64,000 bases of DNA, from contig NZ_CP119421.1 of assembly GCF_030506305.1 (NCBI RefSeq), forward strand, positions 3,860,501-3,924,500, read 5' to 3'. The notes beneath the pieces were generated by a model. It saw nothing but the letters and a program-made list of their open reading frames with translations, was not told where the DNA came from and searched no databases. Below, piece by piece: positions 27,339 through 36,704 of the stretch (position 1 is its first letter; the number at the start of each line of letters is the position of its first letter). Source of the DNA: Porifericola rhodea (GTDB lineage: Bacteria; Bacteroidota; Bacteroidia; Cytophagales; Cyclobacteriaceae). Both the position numbers and the translations under genes were made by a program.

Positions 27339-28451
27339 TTATTCAATCAAGTTAAATAAGCGATTCCATCTGATTTTGTCGATAAATCCTCCATTAGGGT
27401 CTACAGACAACCAGATAAAGAAAGCTTTGCCAACAATATGATCTTCTGGTACAAAACCCCAGAAGCGTGAGTCTTCAGAATTATGCCGGTTGTCACCCAT
27501 CATAAAATAGTAGTCTTGCTGGAAGGTGTATTCGTTAATTTCCTGACCGTCAATGTATAATTTACCATCCTTCTTCTCTACATCTTCATGACCTTCATAG
27601 TGTTGAATCACTACCTCATATTTGGCAAGATTAGCTTCATCCAGGCTTACAGTCATACCTTTTGCAGGTACTTCTAAGGGACCGAAAAAGTCTGCATTCC
27701 ATGGAAAAAGGCTGGCATCAGGAAATATTCTGGGGTTGACCTGATCTTCACTATAAGCAGCCGAATGTACAGCATTTACGAATGGTAGCTTGGCAAACTC
27801 ATCCGCAATTTCAGGTGTACAAAGTACCACATAACCACCCTGTGTCAGATTGTATTCCCACACTTCAAAATTATCAAAAACGCGATCATTGATAACTTCG
27901 TCAGTAGCTACGAAATATCTGAACTGAGCACCTTCTGGAGCATCCAAAGGCTGGTTGTTAACGATTACCTGACGGTCTTCCACTTTGATAACATCTCCCG
28001 GTAAGCCTACACATCGTTTGATGTAATTTGTCTTGAGGTCTGTAGGGTGCTGAAACTCAGTAGGAAAGTTAAATACTACTACATCATTCCTCTTTACATC
28101 TGAAAAACCAGGTAACCTGAACTGAGGTAGCTGAATCCAGTCAACATAAGAAGGAATGTCGGTGCCCCAAATGGTTTGGTGTGTTAAGGGTACCTGAAGC
28201 GGTGTTTTTGGAGTTCTTGCCCCATAGTGCATTTTGCTTACAAAAAGGAAGTCACCTACGAGAAGAGACCTTTCCATGGAGGGAGTAGGTATGGTAAATG
28301 CCTCCAGAAACAACCACCGAATCAGGGTAGCTGCGACTACTGCAAATACTATTGCATCTACCCATTCGCGGGTCTTAGACTTAGGAGCTTTATGCTTAGA
28401 AGAACTACTCTCTGTGGTATTGGGGTCTTTTTTCTTGAGAAATGTCGCCAT
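27339..28451 (-). CDS. lepB: Signal peptidase I
   Basis: The product of 370 aa cleaves signal peptides at the outer face of the inner membrane. There is one N-terminal anchor (about 31-52), then nucleophile S58 in PTPSMERSLLVGD, general base K145 in TNYIKRCVGLPGD and the late box GDNRHNSEDSRFWG. Between the Ser and Lys boxes and before the last box there is more sequence than in E. coli LepB, common in Bacteroidetes. It is the last gene of the parA-parB-DUF5683-dapB-lepB run, 79 bp after dapB. Confidence 0.96.
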   Translation of the reverse strand: MATFLKKKDPNTTESSSSKHKAPKSKTREWVDAIVFAVVAATLIRWLFLEAFTIPTPSMERSLLVGDFLFVSKMHYGARTPKTPLQVPLTHQTIWGTDIPSYVDWIQLPQFRLPGFSDVKRNDVVVFNFPTEFQHPTDLKTNYIKRCVGLPGDVIKVEDRQVIVNNQPLDAPEGAQFRYFVATDEVINDRVFDNFEVWEYNLTQGGYVVLCTPEIADEFAKLPFVNAVHSAAYSEDQVNPRIFPDASLFPWNADFFGPLEVPAKGMTVSLDEANLAKYEVVIQHYEGHEDVEKKDGKLYIDGQEINEYTFQQDYYFMMGDNRHNSEDSRFWGFVPEDHIVGKAFFIWLSVDPNGGFIDKIRWNRLFNLIE

Positions 28452-28530
28452 ATGAATTGATTCAGAACAAACTTTTTATACTTCTGATTAACGCCAGTAG
28501 AAAACAAATAATGCCTCTAAAGATAAAGAA

Positions 28531-29259
28531 TTAAAATTTTATGAAATCATGCATGCCCAAAATTCCTTTCTTGTTCTTAATCCATTCCGCTACTAAAACT
28601 GCACCAAGAGCAAAACCTTTACGGGTATGGGCTTCATGTTTAATCTCTATAGTATCTATTTCAGACTGATATTTAACAATATGTGTACCAGGCACTTCCC
28701 CTTCTCTTTTAGAGGTAATGGCAATACTCTGTCCGGAGCCCTCTGCCGCTTGTTCTTCCAGGTGCCAGTCATTTTTAGTGTCTAATGACTTGAGCATACC
28801 CTCTGCCAGGGTAATGGCAGTACCACTGGGCGCATCTTTCTTTTGGGTGTGGTGTATTTCCTCCATAGAAGGCTTATAGTCGGGGTAAGCATTCATGATG
28901 CCAGCCAGAATCTCATTGAGCCTGAAGAAAATATTAACACCTATACTAAAGTTAGAGGCATAGAAAAAAGTACCATTCTGCTCTATACAATAATCTTCTA
29001 TAGCCGACTTCTCTTGCAGCCAGCCGGTAGTACCGGATACTACAGGTATATTGTTTTTTAGACAGTAACGAATGTTAAAGGGGGCGGCATCCGGTTGGGT
29101 AAACTCAATGGCGACATCTACCTCTTCAGGCTTCAGGTTTTCTAATATTTCGTCACGTTTGTCTACATCTACCTTGGCTACGATGGTATGACCTCGCTCA
29201 ATGGCTAATTGCTCAATGGTTTTTCCCATTTTGCCATATCCGAGTATAAGAATGTTCAT
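28531..29259 (-). CDS. dapB: 4-hydroxy-tetrahydrodipicolinate reductase
   Basis: The product of 242 aa makes tetrahydrodipicolinate for lysine and meso-DAP synthesis. The N-terminal Rossmann loop is ILGYGKMGK (5-13), and the substrate-binding and catalytic segment reads EEIHHTQKKDAPSGTA, with the His pair and Lys. NFSIGVNIF is also typical. It begins two bases after the stop of the DUF5683 gene, so the two are almost certainly co-translated. Confidence 0.96.
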   Translation of the reverse strand: MNILILGYGKMGKTIEQLAIERGHTIVAKVDVDKRDEILENLKPEEVDVAIEFTQPDAAPFNIRYCLKNNIPVVSGTTGWLQEKSAIEDYCIEQNGTFFYASNFSIGVNIFFRLNEILAGIMNAYPDYKPSMEEIHHTQKKDAPSGTAITLAEGMLKSLDTKNDWHLEEQAAEGSGQSIAITSKREGEVPGTHIVKYQSEIDTIEIKHEAHTRKGFALGAVLVAEWIKNKKGILGMHDFIKF

Positions 29260-29261
29260 GT

Positions 29262-29963
29262 TTACTTTATGTTTAAAAATAGTGAAAGGCCAGCAGCTGG
29301 CACAAAACTACCTCCACCAGAAGAGAGAGCGTAGTATTGGCCTGCAGAAGGCTGAATTTCCAGGCTAAGCTCTTCGCTAACGTCAAACTCAATAAGGTGC
29401 GCATCTACAATGGCTTCCATAATCTGGAGGGCATAAGCTCCTGCCATTAGTATATACATAAAATCTCTCTGGCGACGAATTGTCTCCAAATTATTGGTTA
29501 CCTGTGTCAATCCTTGTGCAGCTACGGAGTTAATTAAAGGATTTTGTTCTGGAAGCCCATTATCCAAAGCAATGTAGGCACGACGAAAAACGAGGTACTG
29601 ATCGTTATACCAGGTAGCAAACCAGCCCAAAGTAATAAAGGTGCCATAGACAATCGGCACCTTCCAGTATGCTCCATTGTAAACCTGCCCTAACCCAGGC
29701 AGAGCGGCAGCATAAAGGGCCGCCTTGCGAGGAATTTTCTTGCTGTTTCTTCCTGTAAAGATAACCACAGAATCCGGGGGAGCATCATTTCCCTTTTGAT
29801 CCGTACCTATAAGTACCTGATCGTTGATTTCAATGGTATCTTCCATGATAACCTGAGTCTCAGGAGTAGCTTCGCTTTCTTCTTCCTGTGCCAGACAGTT
29901 TGTGGCAGAAAAAAGCTGTGTTACCAAACATAATGCACAAAAGATACCTGTTTTCCACAGCAT
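29262..29963 (-). CDS. DUF5683 membrane protein
   Basis: The product of 233 aa has an N-terminal signal-like segment ending NCLAQ, an acidic linker, and a core with KIPRKAALYAAALPGLGQVYNGAYWKVPIVYG, the DUF5683 signature, followed by hydrophobic stretches around 115-130 and 170-190. The family regularly lies between parB and dapB in Bacteroidetes, as here (gaps 5 and 2 bp). Its function is unknown; the conserved position suggests a cell-envelope or division-linked role. Confidence 0.88.
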   Translation of the reverse strand: MLWKTGIFCALCLVTQLFSATNCLAQEEESEATPETQVIMEDTIEINDQVLIGTDQKGNDAPPDSVVIFTGRNSKKIPRKAALYAAALPGLGQVYNGAYWKVPIVYGTFITLGWFATWYNDQYLVFRRAYIALDNGLPEQNPLINSVAAQGLTQVTNNLETIRRQRDFMYILMAGAYALQIMEAIVDAHLIEFDVSEELSLEIQPSAGQYYALSSGGGSFVPAAGLSLFLNIK

Positions 29964-29968
29964 AGAGC

Positions 29969-30865
29969 TTACATCTCTAATAGTTCCAGTATTCTGTTTA
30001 GGTCATCGGCAGAAACGTAAGGGATTTTGATCTCGCCTTTTTCCTTACCACTGCTTTTAATCTGTACTTTGGTGCCAAAGTGCGAAGAAAGCTTAGTCTG
30101 TATCTGACGCAGCTGGTAAGCAGTCTCAGGATTTACTTCTTCCTTAGGTTTTTCCTTTTTGCGAGGCATAGAAAGCTCTCGTACCAAGGCTTCTACCTTC
30201 CTAACCGACAGGTCTTCTTTAATCGTTTTTTCAAAGATATGGAGCTGCTGATCAACATTTTCTACGTTGATAATAGCTCTTGCATGCCCCATAGATATAC
30301 GGTTATCGCGGAGGGCCGCCTGAATATCTGGCGGAAGCTTAAGCAAGCGCAGGTAGTTGTTTACAGTAGAGCGGTTTTTACCTACTCTTTCTCCAAGTTG
30401 CTCCTGGCGCAGGTCACACTCAGAGATGAGGCGCTGATAGCTTAGTGCGATTTCTATAGAGTTCAGATTTTCACGCTGAATATTCTCTATCAGAGCCATT
30501 TCCAGCATTTGCTGGTCATTAGCCATACGCACATAGGCGGGAATCATGTCCAGGCCAGCAATTTTTGAAGCCTGCACTCTACGCTCTCCAGAAATGATCT
30601 GAAAACGATCGTTACCCATCTTTCTAACTGTGATGGGCTGAATAATTCCCTGAACTTTAATGGACTCCGCTAATTCTTCCAGTGCTTCCTGATCAAAGTT
30701 ACTTCGGGGCTGGAAGGGGTTTACATCTATAGTATTGAGAGAAATTTCGTTTATGCTGCTAACTTCTTTAACAGCCTGCTCTTTTCTGCTCGAGTCTGAG
30801 TCTTCCAATAAAGCACCCAAACCACGGCCTAAAGCATTTTTTCTTTTAGGATTTTTTCCTGACAT
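29969..30865 (-). CDS. parB: Chromosome-partitioning protein ParB
   Basis: The product of 298 aa binds parS and slides as a CTP-dependent clamp. It starts MSGKNPKRKNALGRGLGALLE, the standard ParB N-terminus, and has the CTP-binding region with ISGERRVQASK, a helix-turn-helix (EQLGERVGKNRSTVNNYLRLLKLP) and a C-terminal dimer domain. A TTG at 30898 would add 11 residues and nearly touch the parA stop, but the ATG at 30865 fits the family. No parS palindrome (TGTTTCACGTGAAACA-like) is seen in this window. Confidence 0.95.
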   Translation of the reverse strand: MSGKNPKRKNALGRGLGALLEDSDSSRKEQAVKEVSSINEISLNTIDVNPFQPRSNFDQEALEELAESIKVQGIIQPITVRKMGNDRFQIISGERRVQASKIAGLDMIPAYVRMANDQQMLEMALIENIQRENLNSIEIALSYQRLISECDLRQEQLGERVGKNRSTVNNYLRLLKLPPDIQAALRDNRISMGHARAIINVENVDQQLHIFEKTIKEDLSVRKVEALVRELSMPRKKEKPKEEVNPETAYQLRQIQTKLSSHFGTKVQIKSSGKEKGEIKIPYVSADDLNRILELLEM

Positions 30866-30900
30866 CTTATTTGATATTCTTTCCTCTACACTGAACAAAA

Positions 30901-31674
30901 CTAAATAGTGATCCCGTTCTTCTCCAATATTTCTCGGGCCAGATTAAGGTAGCTCAGAGCTCCTTTACTTTCGGCATCGTGCACTATGGCTGGCAGTCCG
31001 AAACTAGGCGATTCACTAAGTTTAATATTACGGGGAATTAAGGTTTTAAAAACCATGTGCTGAAAGTGGTTGCTGACCTCCTCTACAACCTGGTTAGAAA
31101 GGCGCAGGCGTACATCATACATGGTTAGCAGTATACCTTCTATCTCCAGACTGGTGTTAAGTCTGGATTGTATAATCTTAATGGTATTAAGCAGTTTGCC
31201 TAGCCCTTCCAGTGCGTAATACTCGCATTGCACAGGAATAATTACAGAATTGGCAGCGGTAAGTGCATTGATAGTAATAAGACCTAGCGAAGGTGAACAG
31301 TCAATAATAATAAAATCATACTCCTCTTTTAAAGGCGTAAGCGATTCACGCATTCTGGTCTCCCGGCTGTCCAGACTTACCATTTCAATTTCAGCACCCA
31401 CCAGATCAATATGAGAGGGCAGGAGGTATAAAAAGCTGGTATCAGTTTCTACGATGGTGTCTTTAACTTCAATTTCGTCTACCATGCACTCGTATATACT
31501 ATTCTCTATTTCTTTAGGGTTAAATCCTAAGCCTGAAGTAGAGTTGGCCTGTGGGTCAGCATCTACTACTAATGTCTTGTACTCCAGTGCTGCCAGGCTG
31601 GCTGCCAGGTTGATCGCACTGGTTGTTTTTCCTACCCCTCCTTTTTGATTAGCGATTGCTATGATTTTGCCCAT
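30901..31674 (-). CDS. parA: Chromosome-partitioning ATPase ParA
   Basis: The product of 257 aa is a ParA/Soj-type ATPase, the partner of ParB in origin segregation. It has the deviant Walker A KGGVGKTT (11-18), VVDADPQANSTSGLG (Walker A') and IIDCSPSLG (Walker B). Length is standard for chromosomal Soj. It leads the five-gene run to lepB, and a 331-bp spacer separates it from the divergent GNAT-like gene. Confidence 0.97.
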   Translation of the reverse strand: MGKIIAIANQKGGVGKTTSAINLAASLAALEYKTLVVDADPQANSTSGLGFNPKEIENSIYECMVDEIEVKDTIVETDTSFLYLLPSHIDLVGAEIEMVSLDSRETRMRESLTPLKEEYDFIIIDCSPSLGLITINALTAANSVIIPVQCEYYALEGLGKLLNTIKIIQSRLNTSLEIEGILLTMYDVRLRLSNQVVEEVSNHFQHMVFKTLIPRNIKLSESPSFGLPAIVHDAESKGALSYLNLAREILEKNGITI

Positions 31675-32005
31675 TGAATATTTGGCTAGGTTAGTAATGT
31701 AATAATTATGAGTGTTTTGTTAACTTTTTTCCTTTTATTTGTCTTTAAATAGTGATTAAGCCACGATTTTTGGTATTGGAAAAGGAAAAAATCATGTGAT
31801 ATATATCATTCCAAAACAACCGGTATCACAATAATTTACGATTTAAAATTCATATATTTTGGACGGAATTTGAATCACGAACAGTCACAAATATAAAAGT
31901 TTAATTCTTAAAAAATAACCAAAGTTGTAAGTCTGTCCTGTCCTTTTCCATAAGCGTAGAAAAAAATCAAAGGCAGGGTTTTGGCCTGCATATATCATCT
32001 CATCC
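31675..32005. promoter_or_regulatory. Divergent spacer between parA and the GNAT-like gene
   Basis: No gene is seen here. The 331 bp are AT-rich and must hold the promoters of both directions. The only local structure I note is a 12-bp palindrome TGATATATATCA at 31797-31808, flanked at some distance by TTGGAA and TTCCAA. I do not see a clear TAnnTTTG box on either strand. Confidence 0.4.
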
Positions 32006-33151
32006 ATGCAGCTAATAAGAGTTACCGACAGAGATTTGGTGAGCGAATTTGTTCACTTACCCTCTCGCCTAAACCACCAGCGTAAAATGTGGTCTAGGTC
32101 GCAGCAAAAACAAATAAAATCGCTGATTTATCGCAAATCTTCTTTTTACGATAGGGGGGATGCCGCTTTTTGGATACTCACAAATTTTAGAGGACAAACG
32201 ATAGGACGAATCGCAGCTTTTGTAGAGCACCCAGAACATACAGACCATCCCCAGGGCTTTATTGGTTTGCTGGATTGTATCAATCACTTTAAAGCCGCTG
32301 CATCACTCTTTGATGAGAGCAAGCATTGGCTGGCACAGCAAGGGGTAAAATCTATGAAAGCTCCGCTTAGCTTTCTTCCTTTTCAGCTGCCCGGGGTAGC
32401 TTTACAGGATGAGTTGCGGCAGGGAGTTCCTTTTTTATCTACTCAGGCTTCTTACTTTGCGGATCTTTATGAATTTTATGGTTTTAAGCCCATAGCTACA
32501 GATGAATTGTGGAAGTACGAGTCTGTAAATGACGTACTCAAAGAAGAAGTAAAAGTAAGCGCAAACCATACCTTACTTAATAGAAAATTTACCTTTAAGA
32601 GAATAAATAAGGCTGAGCTGGAAAGTGTTGCTGAGGCTATAGCTACCATTTATACTAGCCAACCAGAGGTTCTGGATTTGTCTGCCCAGTCTTCCAAAGT
32701 TATTTTACACTGGTTGCGGCTTATGTTTGACCAGAGCCCAGCTCCACTGGGGTGGATTGCCTATCGTAATGGTGGGCCATTTGCTTTTACGCTCAATATA
32801 ATTGTAAAGGGGAGGGTAGACCAGCCTTCAGAGGTGCTTTGGAAGCAATGGATGGCCCATTTTTCTAAAAAGAACCAGTTTATCTTAAATTTAGGGCACC
32901 AGCTAGCCGGGCAGGGAGAGGAAGCCAGGGAGGTAGCCTCAGCATTACTATTTTTATGTGAGCAGGAGGTATCCGAACATAGTCAATATCAGCATCAGCA
33001 CTTCTTAATTTTAAAAAAGTCATTTACCCCCTTTAAATCCTGCATAAACACGACTACAGCACTGGATAAATTTGCGAAGTTTGAGTACTCATTTGATCAA
33101 GAGCCATTGATTGGTACTTTTGCAAAGTCTAAAGTTGTTACTCGCAACTAG
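32006..33151 (+). CDS. GNAT-fold protein related to the YghO group
   Basis: The product of 381 aa shows the N-terminal pattern GRIAAFVEHPEHTDHPQGFIGLLDCI followed by a ASLFDESKHWLAQQGVKSMKAPLS segment, as in YghO-like proteins, which have two acyltransferase-like (GNAT) folds in tandem. The usual MNPSxN motif after the second part is replaced by LSFLPFQLPG, so substrate or activity may differ. The C-terminal half has WIAYRNGGPFAF, which fits a second GNAT fold. I would treat it as a putative acyltransferase without known substrate. It precedes a PfkB kinase gene by 32 bp and is likely co-transcribed. Confidence 0.7.
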   Translation: MQLIRVTDRDLVSEFVHLPSRLNHQRKMWSRSQQKQIKSLIYRKSSFYDRGDAAFWILTNFRGQTIGRIAAFVEHPEHTDHPQGFIGLLDCINHFKAAASLFDESKHWLAQQGVKSMKAPLSFLPFQLPGVALQDELRQGVPFLSTQASYFADLYEFYGFKPIATDELWKYESVNDVLKEEVKVSANHTLLNRKFTFKRINKAELESVAEAIATIYTSQPEVLDLSAQSSKVILHWLRLMFDQSPAPLGWIAYRNGGPFAFTLNIIVKGRVDQPSEVLWKQWMAHFSKKNQFILNLGHQLAGQGEEAREVASALLFLCEQEVSEHSQYQHQHFLILKKSFTPFKSCINTTTALDKFAKFEYSFDQEPLIGTFAKSKVVTRN

Positions 33152-33183
33152 CAAAGTATTTTTTATCAGCTAAACCAAATTTT

Positions 33184-34110
33184 ATGAGCTTATTAGCAAT
33201 CGGAAGTGTTGCATTTGATCAGATTGAGACACCTTTTGGCAAGTCCGACAAAATTATTGGTGGTTCAGGCACTTATATTGCCATGGCGGCTTCTTACTTT
33301 ACCAATCAGACTAAACTGGTAGGTGTAGTAGGAGAGGACTTTAGGCAGGAAGACCTGAACATGATGCAAAAGCATGGCATCAATACTGAAGGGGTGCAGA
33401 TTAAAAAAGGGGAGAAAACATTTTTCTGGTCAGGGCGCTATCATGCTGATCTCAATACCAGAGATACATTAGTAACAGAACTCAACGTACTTGGTGATTT
33501 TGACCCTATTATACCAGAAAGCTATCAGGACTGCGAATACCTGATGCTGGGCAATGCAACGCCTGCGGTGCAGAAGACAGTGATAGAGCGTCTTCATAAA
33601 CGTCCTAAACTGATAGTGCTGGATACGATGAACTTCTGGATGGAAGAAGCATTCATAAGTGGGCTCAAAGAAGTAATAGGCATGGTAGATGTTGTGTCTA
33701 TCAATGACGAAGAAGCTCGTATGCTTTCTGGTGAATACTCACTTGTAAAAGCAGCCAAAAAAATAATGGCAATGGGACCTAAGTATCTGATTATAAAAAA
33801 AGGAGAGCATGGCGCCCTACTGTTTAGCGATGAACAAATCTTTTTTGCACCGGCCTTACCACTAGAAGATGTATTTGACCCTACCGGAGCCGGTGATACT
33901 TTTGCAGGTGGATTTATTGGGCATTTAGCAAGCACTAAAGATATTAGCTTTGAAAATATGAAGCGTGCCGTAATCTACGGTTCGGCTATGGCATCTTTTT
34001 GTGTAGAGCAATTCGGACCAGAGAAACTAATTGAACTTACTGCTGATGAACTGGAAGGACGTGTTCAGGAGTTTATAGATTTAGTACAGTTTGAGATAGA
34101 ATACAACTAA
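33184..34110 (+). CDS. PfkB-family carbohydrate kinase
   Basis: The product of 308 aa begins LLAIGSVAFDQIETPFG and carries the family signature VFDPTGAGDTFAGGFIG with catalytic D238. The N-terminal GGSGTYIAMAASYF pattern is typical of sugar or nucleoside kinases. The exact sugar (ribose, fructose, adenosine) cannot be told. It follows the GNAT-like gene and ends at a strong terminator, so the two form a short unit. Confidence 0.92.
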   Translation: MSLLAIGSVAFDQIETPFGKSDKIIGGSGTYIAMAASYFTNQTKLVGVVGEDFRQEDLNMMQKHGINTEGVQIKKGEKTFFWSGRYHADLNTRDTLVTELNVLGDFDPIIPESYQDCEYLMLGNATPAVQKTVIERLHKRPKLIVLDTMNFWMEEAFISGLKEVIGMVDVVSINDEEARMLSGEYSLVKAAKKIMAMGPKYLIIKKGEHGALLFSDEQIFFAPALPLEDVFDPTGAGDTFAGGFIGHLASTKDISFENMKRAVIYGSAMASFCVEQFGPEKLIELTADELEGRVQEFIDLVQFEIEYN

Positions 34111-34134
34111 TTCAAATAATGAACAAGGTTTTAC

Positions 34135-34166
34135 AAAAGGTAGTCGCAGACTACCTTTTTTTTTTT
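34135..34166 (+). terminator. Rho-independent terminator of the PfkB gene
   Basis: AAAAGGTAGTC and GACTACCTTTT pair over a three-base loop (GCA) and run into a T tract of eleven bases, 24 bp after the stop. The remainder of the gap before egtB (about 150 bp) holds nothing else I recognise. Confidence 0.94.
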
Positions 34167-34316
34167 ATAAGTAGTGCAGAAGACAAGCTGCCTAATTTTT
34201 TTTGGAGAGAGAACACATAATTGGTAGATTATCGTTGAATTTATTTAACTGAATTCTAAACACATCCCTAGAATTTTTGATTGTTTAATTTAACTCCTAC
34301 TTGAGACTATTTTTTT

Positions 34317-35645
34317 ATGATACACCCTAACCAATCCTCAACATCTGATCTGGCGCAGGCACAAGTATCACCTCTAGCCAAAATGTATCAGGATGTAAGA
34401 GCACACTCTACCAAGCTTTGCAAAGCTCTTAAAACAGAAGATTATGTAGTGCAACCCATACAGGACGTAAGTCCGCCTAAATGGCACCTGGCACATACTA
34501 CCTGGTTTTTTGAGCAGTTTATCTTGAAGCCATACAAAAAGGACTATCAGATTTTTGATGACTCCTACAACTTTATCTTCAATAGCTATTACGAGAGTAT
34601 GGGCGATAAAATGCTGCGTGACCATCGCGGTAACATGACGCGCCCATCTACCGAAGATGTTTATCTCTATCGTAAATACGTAGATGAGCAAATGCTGGAC
34701 TGGATGCATACAGCAGAGTTTGAAGCTCAATCAGTATTAAGCGAACTTACTGAGTTGGGGCTTAACCATGAGCAACAGCATCAGGAATTGCTGGTAACAG
34801 ATATCAAATATATATTAGGTAACAACCCTCTTTTTCCGGCTTACCTTCAGCATACAGAAACCTGGAAACCAAAGGCAGACCTGAGCAAGCAGGAGTACAT
34901 TGAAATTTCAGAAGGGCTATACGACATTGGTTTCAGTGGAGATGGTTTTCACTACGATAATGAAGAGGGTGCACACCAGGTTTTTCTGCACAACTTCCGT
35001 TTACTTAACCGACTGATTACGAATGGAGAGTACTTGGAGTTTATGGAAGCAGGAGGTTATGACAACTATGACCTTTGGCTGGCTGATGGAAGAGATTATG
35101 TAAGGCAGCACGCTATTAAGGCTCCTCAGTACTGGCATCAGATAGAAGGAAGGTGGTACCAGTATACGCTACATGGTTTGCAGGCATTGGACGAACATGC
35201 TCCAGTTACCCACATTAGCCATTACGAGGCAGATGCATATGCCCGTTGGAAAAACAAACGTTTGCCTACCGAGCAGGAATGGGAAGTAGCCTGCAAACTT
35301 GCGCAGTATGATCAGAACCTACACAAGCTTCATAGAGCAAATTTTGTGGAAACAGAAATTCTACAGCCCCAGGCACTACAGGCAGCCCCTACTCAGGATA
35401 CTCCAGCGCAGATGATGGGCGATGTTTGGGAGTGGACTCAAAGTGCTTACCTGCCCTATCCTTTTTACCAACGCGAGAAGGGTGCGCTAGGGGAGTACAA
35501 TGGCAAATTTATGAGTAACCAAATTGTGTTAAGAGGTGGCTCCTGTGCCACTCCGGAAAGTCACATTCGTTGTACATATCGTAACTTTTTTCAACCTGAT
35601 AAACGCTGGCAATTTACCGGCATCAGACTAGCTGAATATTTTTAA
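34317..35645 (+). CDS. egtB: Ergothioneine sulfoxide synthase EgtB
   Basis: The product of 442 aa is an iron enzyme that joins hercynine to a thiol donor (gamma-glutamylcysteine or cysteine) with oxygen. The DinB-like part holds the three-His iron site: HLAH (H57/H60) and HEQQH (H151, H155). The FGE-like part has the end GDVWEWTQSAYLPYP and RGGSCATPESHIRCTYRNFF. The thiol donor type cannot be told by eye. It is followed without gap by egtD (TAA directly before ATG), so the two are coupled. egtA, egtC and egtE are not here. Confidence 0.93.
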   Translation: MIHPNQSSTSDLAQAQVSPLAKMYQDVRAHSTKLCKALKTEDYVVQPIQDVSPPKWHLAHTTWFFEQFILKPYKKDYQIFDDSYNFIFNSYYESMGDKMLRDHRGNMTRPSTEDVYLYRKYVDEQMLDWMHTAEFEAQSVLSELTELGLNHEQQHQELLVTDIKYILGNNPLFPAYLQHTETWKPKADLSKQEYIEISEGLYDIGFSGDGFHYDNEEGAHQVFLHNFRLLNRLITNGEYLEFMEAGGYDNYDLWLADGRDYVRQHAIKAPQYWHQIEGRWYQYTLHGLQALDEHAPVTHISHYEADAYARWKNKRLPTEQEWEVACKLAQYDQNLHKLHRANFVETEILQPQALQAAPTQDTPAQMMGDVWEWTQSAYLPYPFYQREKGALGEYNGKFMSNQIVLRGGSCATPESHIRCTYRNFFQPDKRWQFTGIRLAEYF

Positions 35646-36671
35646 ATGAAGACTAACAACTTTTCTAACACTGCCACCGAGGGCGAGTATGATCAATTAT
35701 CAACCATAGACATGCCCGACATTGACCCAAATTTTGCAGAAGATGTACAAACAGGTCTGCAGGCTGAGCAAAAATATCTTTCATCCAAATACCTGTACGA
35801 CAAAAAAGGCGATGCCATTTTCCAGCAGATTATGGATATGGAAGAGTATTATCCAACGCGATGCGAGTATGAAATATTTGAGCTGCATAAAGCTGAAATG
35901 CTTAAACACTTTGGCGAAGGGGTAGATAAATTTAAACTGATAGAGTTTGGAGCCGGTGATGGCATGAAGACCAAAGTACTGCTGAAACATTTCTGGAAAT
36001 CTTCGACCAGCTTTGATTATGTGCCTATAGATATCTCTGCCAATATCGTAAAAACCCTAACAAAAGATCTGAATGAAAATATGCCTGGCTTATCAGTTAA
36101 AGGTATTTGCGATGATTATTTTCGCGCTTTCGAAAAGCTGGACCAAAGCGATGAAGAAAGTAGAAAAGTCGTACTTTTTCTGGGAGCTAATATCGGCAAC
36201 TTCAGTAGTGAGGAAAGTATCGACTTTCTGAAAAAAGTGGCCTCTTACTTAAAATCAGGAGATAGGCTACTTATTGGCTTTGACCTAAAGAAAGATCCTC
36301 AAACCATACTGAATGCCTACTTTGATAAGAATGACATAACTAAGTCGTTTAAAATCAATTTGTTAGAGCGGATAAACCGAGAGCTTGGAGGTAACTTTGA
36401 TACTTCTTCTTTTGAGTATTTTCCCATATACGATCCTCTGGAGGGCTCTATCCGTAGCCATCTGGTAAGTAAAAAAGAACAGGAGGTGTATATAGAAGCT
36501 TTGCAGCAAACTTTCCATTTTGATGCCTGGGAAGCCATATTTATGGAACGCTCTCAGAAGTATGACCTCAAAGATATACACCGTATGGCAGAAGCCGCAG
36601 GCTTTCAGTGTCTGCATCATTTTTATGACAGCAAGAGGTATTTTACGGATTCTTTATGGACATTGCCCTAA
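35646..36671 (+). CDS. egtD: Histidine N-alpha-methyltransferase EgtD
   Basis: The product of 341 aa adds three methyl groups to histidine to make hercynine, the first step of ergothioneine synthesis. SAM binding is visible in LIEFGAGDGMKTKVLLKHF. The histidine site fits: the Asn in FLGANIGNFS, and E301/S303 in FMERSQKY, matching the E-x-S pair of the mycobacterial enzyme. The start ATG immediately follows the egtB stop. hemB follows 33 bp downstream, so the run may extend into it. Confidence 0.94.
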   Translation: MKTNNFSNTATEGEYDQLSTIDMPDIDPNFAEDVQTGLQAEQKYLSSKYLYDKKGDAIFQQIMDMEEYYPTRCEYEIFELHKAEMLKHFGEGVDKFKLIEFGAGDGMKTKVLLKHFWKSSTSFDYVPIDISANIVKTLTKDLNENMPGLSVKGICDDYFRAFEKLDQSDEESRKVVLFLGANIGNFSSEESIDFLKKVASYLKSGDRLLIGFDLKKDPQTILNAYFDKNDITKSFKINLLERINRELGGNFDTSSFEYFPIYDPLEGSIRSHLVSKKEQEVYIEALQQTFHFDAWEAIFMERSQKYDLKDIHRMAEAAGFQCLHHFYDSKRYFTDSLWTLP

Positions 36672-36704
36672 GCGATTATAAATTCGCAAAAAATCTCATA
36701 GCAA

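Noticed and set aside
31675-32005. parS site near parA/parB
   Set aside because: I looked for the palindrome TGTTTCACGTGAAACA or close forms and found none here or elsewhere in the window. TGATATATATCA is too different.
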